Source: an uncultured Eubacteriales bacterium
Lineage (GTDB): Bacteria > Bacillota > Clostridia > Oscillospirales > Acutalibacteraceae
Length of the DNA: 50,707 bases
Assembly (NCBI GenBank): GCA_900316455.1
Contig: ONCX01000012.1
Coordinates: forward strand, 1-50,707
Direction: 5' to 3'
Shown here piece after piece: positions 43,585 through 50,707 of the stretch (positions within the stretch are counted from its first letter, which is position 1; the number at the start of each line of letters is the position of its first letter). A model generated the notes under the pieces. It made no database searches and was not told where the DNA came from. It was given only the letters and a program-made list of their open reading frames with translations. A program made the translations under genes and the position numbers.

Positions 43585-44790
43585 TCATTCCTTCTTCAGC
43601 AGACTTTTGCGGCGGATAGTCCGGAAGGAATTCCATTCATAATAAATTTCCTCATAGCGCTTGTAGGCGTTGGCAACCGAATCGTCCCACGACAGATAAA
43701 CCTCCCGCGCCGCGCGTTCGCCCATCTGTGCGAGCGCGCTCCTGTCGGCTATGGCATTCTGAATCACGGCGGCAAACGAATCGGCGTTTTCCTCGCTGAT
43801 GTAGCCGTTCTGACCGTCAGTGACTATCTCGGAGGCGCAGCTATCCTTGATAAGCACACTCGGCGTGCGGCAGGCAGCCGCTTCCATTACCACCAGACCG
43901 GCGGTATCGTATGTTGAGGGGAAAAGGAAGAGATCGGCGCGTGTGAAATATCCTTTAAGCAATGCGCGGTCGTAAATGGGACCTGTGAAAAGCGTCTGTC
44001 CGGCAAGACCCACCTTGCGGGCGTATTCCTTGATGTCATCCAGCTCGTAGCCTCCGCCGACGAATATCATTCTGAATCGCGTTCCGTCTGCCTTGACCTT
44101 TACAAGCGAATCGAGAATTATCTTAATACCCTTGTACCACTGCATTCTGCCGCAGTAGAGGAAGACCAGATCGCCCGAATTGAAGCCGGTGTCAGCCTGC
44201 ACCTTTCGCATTATCTCGTCGGAGGCGGGATCGAGGGTTATATCCGCGCCGTTGACCATAACGCGGTAGTCGCCCTTGTAACCGAGGGCGCGCAGGGACT
44301 TCGCGCAGCCGTGGCTGACCGTCCAGACCTCGTCGGCGTAATTGAAGCTGTTTACGACAATTCCGGCTCCCACCTTTCTGAGCGACTTGCTCTTGACAGT
44401 GAACGCTATATCGTCATCGAATTTTGTGTGATATGTCATAACGACAGGCAGCCTGTGGAGCGGGTTTGCGTTTTTGGCAAGCATAGCCGCCGTAAACGGG
44501 CTGTGGCAGTGAATGAGGTCTAATTTTTCCTTTTCCACCTTTCTGATGGCGTTTATGGAAAAAGGATTGCCTGTGCGGTAACGGATTCTTGTCTTGTCGG
44601 TGGGGAGCGACTGATAGCGTATCACCTTGAATGGATAATCGTCCACAACATTTTTATATTTTGGAGCGACAACCACGCTCTTTCCGAATTTATCCTGAAT
44701 CACTCGGGCATAATTTACAACCGTATTGGCAACGCCGTCAATGTTTGGCGGGAATGAATCGTTGAAAAGACCTATAGTCAGCTTTTTCAT
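43585..44790 (-). CDS. GT4-family glycosyltransferase
   Basis: 401 residues, GT-B fold. LFNDSFPPNIDGVANTVVNY opens the acceptor domain; IHCHSPFTAAMLAK, YHTKFDDDIA, FLYCGRMQWYKGI and the E-x7-E box region EAAACRTPSVLIKDSCASEI mark GT4 retaining transferases using nucleotide sugars. Resembles mannosyl- or glucosyltransferases that build membrane glycolipids or surface glycans. Single-gene unit on the minus strand. Acceptor unknown; the sugar transferase at 37 kb is the only other glycan-assembly gene nearby. Confidence 0.9.
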   Translation of the reverse strand: MKKLTIGLFNDSFPPNIDGVANTVVNYARVIQDKFGKSVVVAPKYKNVVDDYPFKVIRYQSLPTDKTRIRYRTGNPFSINAIRKVEKEKLDLIHCHSPFTAAMLAKNANPLHRLPVVMTYHTKFDDDIAFTVKSKSLRKVGAGIVVNSFNYADEVWTVSHGCAKSLRALGYKGDYRVMVNGADITLDPASDEIMRKVQADTGFNSGDLVFLYCGRMQWYKGIKIILDSLVKVKADGTRFRMIFVGGGYELDDIKEYARKVGLAGQTLFTGPIYDRALLKGYFTRADLFLFPSTYDTAGLVVMEAAACRTPSVLIKDSCASEIVTDGQNGYISEENADSFAAVIQNAIADRSALAQMGERAAREVYLSWDDSVANAYKRYEEIYYEWNSFRTIRRKSLLKKE

Positions 44791-44937
44791 TTTCTTATCG
44801 TTTACCCCTCTCGAAGATAGCTGATATTTTAAATATGATTATACCATATCATTTAAAAAATTTCAACGATTGTAAGGGAATTTTTATATTTTTCCGCATT
44901 TCAATTTTGAATTTATATAAAATTCTGTAAAAACAGG

Positions 44938-44966
44938 TTGAATTTGGCGGCAGGTAGTATTAAAAT
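44938..44966 (+). promoter_or_regulatory. Promoter of pduL
   Basis: TTGAAT (44938-44943), a 17-nt spacer, then TAAAAT (44961-44966). Confidence 0.65.
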
Positions 44967-45058
44967 ATAATTGTACCAATGTGCGGGAATTCATTACGGC
45001 TGAAATCGGCCGCGGAACAGAACGCGCAAATCTAAGGATATACAGGAGTTTTTTGCAA

Positions 45059-45631
45059 ATGAAAGTTTTAGTTGAAACATCGGCACGCCACGTACATGTG
45101 ACAGACGAGCATCTCGCCGTTCTCTTCGGCGAAGGATACCAGCTCACCAAGAAGAAGGATCTCTCCCAGCCCGGACAGTTCGCCAGCAACGAGCGCGTTG
45201 ATATTGTAGGACCCAAGGGAGTCATGCCCAACGTGTCCATTCTCGGTCCCACACGTAAGGCGTCGCAGGTGGAGCTTTCGCTCACCGACGCGCGCAAGAT
45301 CGGCATAGCTGCACCCGTAAGGGAATCCGGCGACCTCGCTGGAACCCCCGGCTGCGTCATCAGAGGACCCAAGGGTGAAGTCACTCTCGAAGAGGGCGTT
45401 ATCGCCGCCAAGAGACACATTCACTTCACTCCCGAAGACGCGGAGAAATTCGGCGTAAAGGACGCGCAGATCGTTTCCGTAAAGATCGAGACTGCCGACA
45501 GAACCACAACCTTCGGTGACGTCGTGGTGAGAGTCAGCCCAAGCTACGCCGCAGCCATGCACATCGACACCGACGAATCCAACGCCGCCGGCTGCTCCGG
45601 TCATGTCGAGGGCGAGGTCATTGTTGACTGA
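45059..45631 (+). CDS. pduL: PduL-type phosphate acyltransferase (phosphotransacylase)
   Basis: 190 residues from ATG 45059, 11 nt after AGGAG; the upstream codons to 44981 lack a site. Two beta-barrel repeats with zinc-binding His motifs ARHVHVT and KRHIHFT and the C-terminal AAMHIDTDESNAAG. PduL interconverts acyl-CoA and acyl-phosphate. There is no N-terminal encapsulation peptide and no microcompartment gene nearby, so this is probably the cytosolic enzyme replacing Pta in acetate (or propionate) formation; ackA is not in the window. Confidence 0.93.
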   Translation: MKVLVETSARHVHVTDEHLAVLFGEGYQLTKKKDLSQPGQFASNERVDIVGPKGVMPNVSILGPTRKASQVELSLTDARKIGIAAPVRESGDLAGTPGCVIRGPKGEVTLEEGVIAAKRHIHFTPEDAEKFGVKDAQIVSVKIETADRTTTFGDVVVRVSPSYAAAMHIDTDESNAAGCSGHVEGEVIVD

Positions 45632-45703
45632 TATTACGTCGTGTGAAATGTGCAATCATTTGAAATTCGCCGAAATTCACGCAACAGCTCAATAAAATAA
45701 AAA

Positions 45704-45757
45704 ATTCCCGACTGCGCTTGCGCTTAAAAAACTCAAGCCGCGGTCGGGATTTTTTTA
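45704..45757 (+). terminator. Terminator of pduL
   Basis: ATTCCCGAC pairs with GTCGGGAT across a long loop and is followed by seven or eight T. Confidence 0.7.
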
Positions 45758-45775
45758 TAAATATTCGTTTCGTAA

Positions 45776-45818
45776 AAGGCGGGAATATGAAATTATGGTA
45801 AAACAATTCCCGCCTTTC
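45776..45818 (-). terminator. Hairpin after purL
   Basis: AAAGGCGGGAAT (45776-45787) pairs perfectly with ATTCCCGCCTTT (45807-45818). On the minus strand it follows the purL stop by a few bases and ends in a short T-run. Confidence 0.75.
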
Positions 45819-45823
45819 CTCAA

Positions 45824-48800
45824 TTACTTAAAGTATTTGACGCCGGAAGCAAATATCTTCTGATCCTTTTCGCCGGGTACGTTCTTGTAGAGATCGCGTC
45901 CCATGCGTTCGGAATGACCCATCTTGCCGAATACTCTGCCGTCGGGAGAGGTAATGCCTTCGATAGCGCAGACAGAGCCGTTGGGGTTCCATTCGATATC
46001 GGAGGAGGGCATGCCGTTGGGATCGACATACTGTGTGGCTACCTGTCCGTTGGCAATCAGCTTGCCGAGCATTTCATCGTCGGCGACGAATCTGCCCTCA
46101 CCGTGGGAGACGGGAACGGTGTGAAGCTCGCCGACCTCGCACTCATGCAGCCACGGGGATTTGACCGAGCTTACGCGGGTGTAGACCATGCGGGAGACGT
46201 GTCTGCCGAGGGAATTGAATGTAAGAGTGGGATCGTTCTTTCCAATTTCGGTAATTCTGCCGTAAGGCACAAGTCCCAGCTTGATAAGCGCCTGGAAGCC
46301 GTTGCAGATACCCAGCATAAGACCGTCTCTCTCCTCGAGCAGCTTTGTGACCTCGTGAGCTATAACAGGATTGCGGAAGGTGGTGGCGATGAATTTGCCG
46401 GAGCCGTCAGGCTCGTCGCCGCCTGAGAATCCGCCGGGCAGCATGACTATCTGCGCCTTGGCGATTCTCTTAGCCATTTCGCTGATAGTTTCCTCGATAG
46501 CGGAGGGAGTGAGGTTCTTCACAACAAGAATATCTGTCTTTGCGCCGGCGTTCTCGAATGCCCTCGCGGTGTCAATTTCGCAGTTAGTTCCGGGGAATAC
46601 CGGAATGAATACTCTCGGCTTGGCGTTTACAACAGGCAGTATTCCCGGATAAGCGGCTCTCGCAGTATTCATGGGGACATTCTTTACGACAGGCTTGCTC
46701 TTGGGAGCGACGGGGAATATCGGTTCAAGCGGAGCCATCCACGCCTCCTTGAGCTTGCCGAGCGCGATTTTGCCCGCGCCGATCCTGACGAGGGGATTGA
46801 CTGTTGTCCTGCCGAGACTGATATATTTAACGCCGTCTATCATCTGAACGCCGTCTTTAAGCTCCAGAACGAGCGAGCCGGAAAGCGGGGCGAAAAGCTC
46901 CGTGTCCGTGACCGATTCCTCAAAGGTGAAGCCTAAGCCGTTGCCGAAGCAGGATTTGATTACGGAGGCAGCCGCGCCGCCTTCATGCACGACGCTCGCG
47001 GAAAGCACGTCGCCGGTGCAGATCATATGGTAAACATTCTCGTAAAGCGTGTGGAGCTTCTTCCACTTGGGCATATGCGACCTGTTCTTGTGATAAGGCA
47101 CGGGAACAAGCACGACTGTGGAATTTGCCTTTGTAAACGCCGCCGAAAGCGTTCTCTTCGCGCTTGTAGAGGCGAGAGCGAAGCTCACGAGAGTGGGCGG
47201 AACGTCAAGCTCGTTGAAGGAGCCGGACATGGAGTCCTTGCCGCCGATGGAGGGAACGCCCAATTTGAGCTGCGCGGTCAGCGCGCCCAGAAGCGCCGCG
47301 GCAGGCTTGCCCCAGCGTGCGGGCTTGTCGCCTAAACGCTCGAAATATTCCTGGAATGTCAGACGAGCGTTAAGCGGATTCGCGCCGACTGCGAGAAGTC
47401 TGGAAAGCGACTCGACAACGGCAAACGCGGATCCGTGATATGGGCTCCACTCGGTGTGTCCCGGCACATAGCCGAAAGCCATTGCCGTCGCGCAGTCTGT
47501 TTCGCCCTTATCGACGGGGAGCTTGGCTACCATAGCCTCCTCAGGAGTGAGCTGGTTCTTGCCCGCGAAAGGCATAAGCACCGTAGCCGCGCCAATGGAA
47601 GAATCAAAGCGTTCGGAAAGCCCTTTCTGGCAGCAGACGTTGAGTCTTTCCATGTTTCTGACAAGAGCGTCGGTCACGGAAAGCCCTCTCAGCTCATATG
47701 GAACCGACACGCGGTAATCGTTGTAAGGGAATACAGCCTTGATCTTGGCTGAGGCGTGCTGTCTCACGCCGTTTGTATTGAGGAATTCACGCGACAGGCT
47801 GACGATTGTTTTGCCTCTCCACACCATATTGAGCCGCGGAGTCTCTGAAACAGTCGCAACCTCGTAAGCCTCAAGGTTTTCCTTTTCGGCTTCGGCAATG
47901 AATTTGTAAACGTCCTTCTTTTCAAGCACTACAGCCATTCTCTCCTGTGATTCGGAAATGGCAAGCTCCGTGCCGTCAAGACCCTCGTACTTCTTGCGAA
48001 CGTCGTCAAGCCGGATATCCAGACCGTCGGCAAGCTCGCCGATAGCCACGCAAACGCCGCCCGCGCCGAAGTCGTTGCAGCGCTTGATCATCGCCGCCAC
48101 CTTGCCGTTGCGGAAGAGACGCTGGATCTTGCGTTCCGTGGGCGGATTGCCCTTCTGAACCTCTGCGCCGCAGGTTTCGAGAGAAGAGCTGTTGTGCGCC
48201 TTGGAGGAGCCTGTCGCGCCGCCGCAGCCGTCGCGTCCGGTTCTGCCGCCGAGAAGCACCACAACGTCGCCCGGCTGAGGAACGCCTCTTACAACATTGC
48301 TCTTTGGCGACGCGCCGACAACCGCGCCTATCTCCATACGCTTTGCGGTGTAGCCGTAATCGTATATTTCCGTAACCTGCCCCGTGGCAAGTCCTATCTG
48401 ATTGCCGTATGACGAATATCCCGCGGCTGCGCCTGTGGTTATCTTGCGCTGCGGGAGCTTGTTCTCCATGGTCTCTGATACCGGAACCCTCGGATCAGCC
48501 GCGCCCGTGACGCGCATTGCCTGATATACGTAAGCCCTGCCGGAGAGCGGATCCCTTATGGCGCCGCCTAAGCATGTCGCCGCGCCGCCGAACGGCTCTA
48601 TTTCGGTGGGGTGATTGTGCGTTTCATTCTTGAACTGGACAAGCCACTGTTCCGTTCTGCCGTCGATCTCGACGGGGACCTCAATGGAGCAGGCGTTTAT
48701 CTCGTCGCTCTCGTCAAGGTCTGGAATAAGTCCCCTCTTTTTAAGAACCTTCGCGCCGATTGTACCCATATCCATGAGCGTGACGGGGCGGGAATTCTCT

Positions 48801-49597
48801 TCGCCGTAGACCTCGGCACGCGCCTCTAAATACCTGCGGATACCACTGCGGATCTCAGCGTCATAACCGCCGTCCTCCACCTTAACGTCGTCCAGCTCGG
48901 TGAGGAATGTCGTGTGGCGGCAGTGGTCGCTCCAGTATGTGTCGATGACCTTTAATTCGGTAACGGTGGGGTCGCGCTTTTCCTCGTCGCGGAAGTAGTC
49001 GCGGCAGAATTTCAGGTCGTCGAGAGTCATGGCGAATCCCATGGAAGCGAAATACTCAGCCATTTTGTCATCGTCCCACGAAGTGAAGCCCTCGAGCACC
49101 TGCACGTCCGCCGGAACGTCGAATTTCTGTTCAAGCGTGCGGGGCTTGTACAGCGAAGCCTCGCGGGATTCGACGGGGTTGATGATGTAGCTCTTGACGC
49201 GTGCGAATTCCTCGTCGGTGATATCGCCGCTGAGAACGTACACCCTCGCGGTGAGAACGTCCGGACGCTCGCCCTGAGTTAGAAGCTGGGCGCACTGCGC
49301 TGCGGAATCCGCGCGTTGATCGTACTGTCCGGGCAGGTATTCGGTAGCGAATACCCTCACGTCGGAAGCGATGGGGAATGTCTCGTCATAGACAATATCC
49401 ACATTCGGCTCACTGAAAACCGTAACCTTTGCCTGAGCGTACTGGGCTTTGGTAAGACCGGAAACATCGTAGCGGTTGAGCAGCCGCAGTCCTTTAATAC
49501 CGGTCATACCGAGGTTGTCTCTCAGGTCGGAGAGAACGCCTTGGGCTTCAATGTCAAAGCCAGGGGCCTTCTCAACGAAAAGTCTCATTACTGCCAT
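45824..49597 (-). CDS. purL: Phosphoribosylformylglycinamidine synthase, single-chain
   Basis: 1257 residues, the long single-polypeptide form. Order: PurS-like N-terminal domain (MRLFVEKAPGFDIEAQGV), linker (YWSDHCRHTTF), two tandem AIRS-like synthetase halves (KNETHNHPTEIEPFGGAATC; GGRTGRDGCGGATGSS; GGKDSMSGSF), and a C-terminal class I glutaminase with catalytic Cys in LGICNGFQAL and the His/Glu pair in PVSHGEGRF. It makes FGAM from FGAR and glutamine in purine synthesis. Promoter TTGAAA-17-TATAAT upstream, about 70 nt leader. No other pur gene lies in the window. Confidence 0.97.
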   Translation of the reverse strand: MAVMRLFVEKAPGFDIEAQGVLSDLRDNLGMTGIKGLRLLNRYDVSGLTKAQYAQAKVTVFSEPNVDIVYDETFPIASDVRVFATEYLPGQYDQRADSAAQCAQLLTQGERPDVLTARVYVLSGDITDEEFARVKSYIINPVESREASLYKPRTLEQKFDVPADVQVLEGFTSWDDDKMAEYFASMGFAMTLDDLKFCRDYFRDEEKRDPTVTELKVIDTYWSDHCRHTTFLTELDDVKVEDGGYDAEIRSGIRRYLEARAEVYGEENSRPVTLMDMGTIGAKVLKKRGLIPDLDESDEINACSIEVPVEIDGRTEQWLVQFKNETHNHPTEIEPFGGAATCLGGAIRDPLSGRAYVYQAMRVTGAADPRVPVSETMENKLPQRKITTGAAAGYSSYGNQIGLATGQVTEIYDYGYTAKRMEIGAVVGASPKSNVVRGVPQPGDVVVLLGGRTGRDGCGGATGSSKAHNSSSLETCGAEVQKGNPPTERKIQRLFRNGKVAAMIKRCNDFGAGGVCVAIGELADGLDIRLDDVRKKYEGLDGTELAISESQERMAVVLEKKDVYKFIAEAEKENLEAYEVATVSETPRLNMVWRGKTIVSLSREFLNTNGVRQHASAKIKAVFPYNDYRVSVPYELRGLSVTDALVRNMERLNVCCQKGLSERFDSSIGAATVLMPFAGKNQLTPEEAMVAKLPVDKGETDCATAMAFGYVPGHTEWSPYHGSAFAVVESLSRLLAVGANPLNARLTFQEYFERLGDKPARWGKPAAALLGALTAQLKLGVPSIGGKDSMSGSFNELDVPPTLVSFALASTSAKRTLSAAFTKANSTVVLVPVPYHKNRSHMPKWKKLHTLYENVYHMICTGDVLSASVVHEGGAAASVIKSCFGNGLGFTFEESVTDTELFAPLSGSLVLELKDGVQMIDGVKYISLGRTTVNPLVRIGAGKIALGKLKEAWMAPLEPIFPVAPKSKPVVKNVPMNTARAAYPGILPVVNAKPRVFIPVFPGTNCEIDTARAFENAGAKTDILVVKNLTPSAIEETISEMAKRIAKAQIVMLPGGFSGGDEPDGSGKFIATTFRNPVIAHEVTKLLEERDGLMLGICNGFQALIKLGLVPYGRITEIGKNDPTLTFNSLGRHVSRMVYTRVSSVKSPWLHECEVGELHTVPVSHGEGRFVADDEMLGKLIANGQVATQYVDPNGMPSSDIEWNPNGSVCAIEGITSPDGRVFGKMGHSERMGRDLYKNVPGEKDQKIFASGVKYFK

Positions 49598-49668
49598 AGC
49601 TTATCAAATCTCCCTTAGAAATTTATTTGCAATTTATAAAACCATATTGACATAACAGTTCTTTTTAA

Positions 49669-49697
49669 ATTATATCATACAATTGCACTTTTTTCAA
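49669..49697 (-). promoter_or_regulatory. Promoter of purL
   Basis: Minus strand TTGAAA (49697-49692), a 17-nt spacer, then TATAAT (49674-49669). No purine riboswitch is recognised in the short leader. Confidence 0.8.
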
Positions 49698-49699
49698 AA

Positions 49700-50091
49700 T
49701 ATTTTTTATCAAATATTGCAAATTTAATGTGAATAGATAGAAATTATTTTTATGTGCCTCGGAAAGCTCATAAATACGGCATTTACAAAACATTACTTAA
49801 TGGAACTCATGTAAAAATAGCGAATTTCCAACAAAGTTCCAACTTTTCAAGAATAATCCAACGGAGAACCGATTTAGCAATGACAATAACAATACTTATT
49901 TAGATTGACTGCACCACCGGAATGATGATGCAGTCTTTTCTTTTTGATTTAAAATGGTTACAAAAGTGTTACAATGTATTACAATTATGTAATATTTCCG
50001 AATCCGATAATATCAACCCTTTTCTATTCATCACTCACCCAAAAAAGGCTCAAAAACTGAATGTTTACCGAACCATTATCCGAATACCTAT
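49700..50091. other. Intergenic stretch without a recognised gene
   Basis: AT-rich. A plus-strand frame at about 49768-49905 reads KYGIYKTLLNGTHVK and runs to a stop without any start signal; it may be a worn gene end. A hairpin GACTGCA/TGCAGTC (49907-49935) with TTTTC after it looks like a plus-strand terminator, which would fit that reading. Nothing else is visible. Confidence 0.4.
49907..49941 (+). terminator. Candidate terminator in the intergenic stretch
   Basis: GACTGCA pairs with TGCAGTC across a 15-nt loop, followed by TTTTCTTTTT. Confidence 0.6.
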
Positions 50092-50685
50092 TTACTTAGT
50101 ATGAGTATCATCGTCAAATTCAGTACAAATCTTAGCGAATGTTTTTATTACTTCGTCTTGCTCGCCGCCCTGATACATTTCCAACATAACAGTTGCCGTT
50201 GCAACACCTTCTATCTCGTCGTAGTCAAGATTGGGTAAAATTCTGTGCATATCTCGCATGACTTCCTCTAACCTGTCCACTCTGCTGTTAAAATATCCTA
50301 ACCAAAGATATGTACGATCAGTAAAATCCTCCATCTTTCTCCCTCTACTTTGGGCTATTTCCATTACTTTAAACCGTCTTCGGGTAATGTTCGCCTTCGG
50401 ATTTAACGGATGTTGCCAGCAAAACGCTTCCAGCCTTGACATTAAATCACCATTGCAATCAAAAATAGAGAACATTTTTTCTCTATCAACTCGTTCATAT
50501 GGCATTGTCGCACCGGGGAAAACATTTCCATTAGCCGAAACAGTTATAGTTTTATCAACATAAGTGCTAATTACTTTATTATCTCTGATGATCCTCCTGG
50601 TAAAACGATATAGCAATCCAAAAAAAGTATAAGGCAGTTGACAAGGGTGGTAAAATAGAAGCATAGAGGTGAGTGCTATGCTCAA
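50092..50685 (-). CDS. Radical-SAM C-terminal-like fragment, probably 5'-truncated
   Basis: 197 codons as an open frame. From about residue 45 it reads KTITVSANGNVFPGATMPYE, DREKMFSIFDCNGDLMSRLE and FCWQHPLNPKANITRR, which resembles the C-terminal half of radical SAM/SPASM-type proteins; no SAM-cluster motif is present. The first 40 residues (HPCQLPYTFFGLLYRF) look like translated promoter sequence, and the start would be TTG without a ribosome site. It overlaps the start region of a divergent gene. I take it as a truncated gene or pseudogene; a recall-based family call. Confidence 0.4.
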   Translation of the reverse strand: MSIALTSMLLFYHPCQLPYTFFGLLYRFTRRIIRDNKVISTYVDKTITVSANGNVFPGATMPYERVDREKMFSIFDCNGDLMSRLEAFCWQHPLNPKANITRRRFKVMEIAQSRGRKMEDFTDRTYLWLGYFNSRVDRLEEVMRDMHRILPNLDYDEIEGVATATVMLEMYQGGEQDEVIKTFAKICTEFDDDTHTK

Positions 50686-50707
50686 TAAGGAAGAACGGGA
50701 ATTACTG
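50678..50707 (+). CDS. Start of a plus-strand gene cut by the window edge
   Basis: AGAGGTGAG lies 7-8 nt before ATG 50678, followed by ten codons reading MLNKEERELL. TTGACA at 50638-50643 may be its -35 box, but no clear -10 box follows at the right distance. Product unknown; only the ribosome site and start support it. Confidence 0.4.
   Translation, partial: MLNKEERELL

Overview
The window looks like a chromosomal segment of an anaerobic, Gram-positive Clostridia, most like the Oscillospiraceae/Ruminococcus group. The evidence is roughly 50% GC, strong AGGAGG-type ribosome sites, frequent TTG/GTG starts, consensus TTGACA-17-TATAAT promoters, a pgk-tpiA-gpmI glycolytic cluster, a single-chain PurL with a C-terminal glutaminase domain, the PyrK/PyrD (type 1B) electron-transfer pair, NADP-type glutamate dehydrogenase, a DUF1292 protein and oxygen-independent radical SAM enzymes. 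No rRNA or tRNA gene, insertion sequence or prophage was found.

Layout. 0-6 kb: a membrane-anchored YkuD-like protein without the catalytic Cys, an orphan fumarase beta subunit, two tandem secreted PIG-L deacetylases, and gdhA. 6.2-7.6 kb: a MntA/HepT (nucleotidyltransferase/HEPN) toxin-antitoxin pair beside an orphan CRISPR array. The array is read on the minus strand from its own leader promoter and ends in a terminator fused to the last, degenerate repeat. 7.8-12.5 kb: a Zur-controlled zinc importer operon (zur-znuA-znuC-znuB) running by overlapping genes into an RnfD-like and an RnfE-like membrane protein. 12.6-16.9 kb: a repeat-rich DUF4253-like protein that reads through into an AlkZ-related protein (probably two genes joined by a frameshift), then two radical SAM enzymes. 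17-22.4 kb: an amidase, then pgk (with a frameshifted C-terminus), tpiA, gpmI and a HAD hydrolase. 22.4-27.6 kb, minus strand: a membrane-anchored GH3 hexosaminidase, pyrF, pyrC behind a possible RNA switch, and a metallophosphoesterase with most metal ligands replaced.

27.7-29.1 kb is the most unusual part: about 1.44 kb without a credible protein gene. On the minus strand it has a consensus promoter at one end, a strong intrinsic terminator at the other, and A-rich sequence with many nested local stems between. I read it as a very large structured non-coding RNA. On the right follow a DUF1292 gene, a 6S-like RNA, and a 159-bp inverted-repeat element made of nested stems.

30-41.6 kb: a leucine-rich-repeat membrane protein, the pyrK-pyrD-ruvX-hemW operon, two membrane proteins of unknown function, a polyprenyl-phosphate sugar transferase and a heterodimeric ABC exporter. 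41.9-50.7 kb: an NlpC/P60 remnant, a CNNM/CorC-type protein, a GT4 glycosyltransferase, PduL phosphotransacylase, purL, and at the right edge a probably truncated radical-SAM-like fragment with the first codons of a divergent gene.

Pyrimidine (pyrF, pyrC, pyrK, pyrD) and purine (purL) synthesis, lower glycolysis, zinc homeostasis and envelope metabolism account for most of the coding capacity. All assignments come from reading motifs and signals; no database search was possible.
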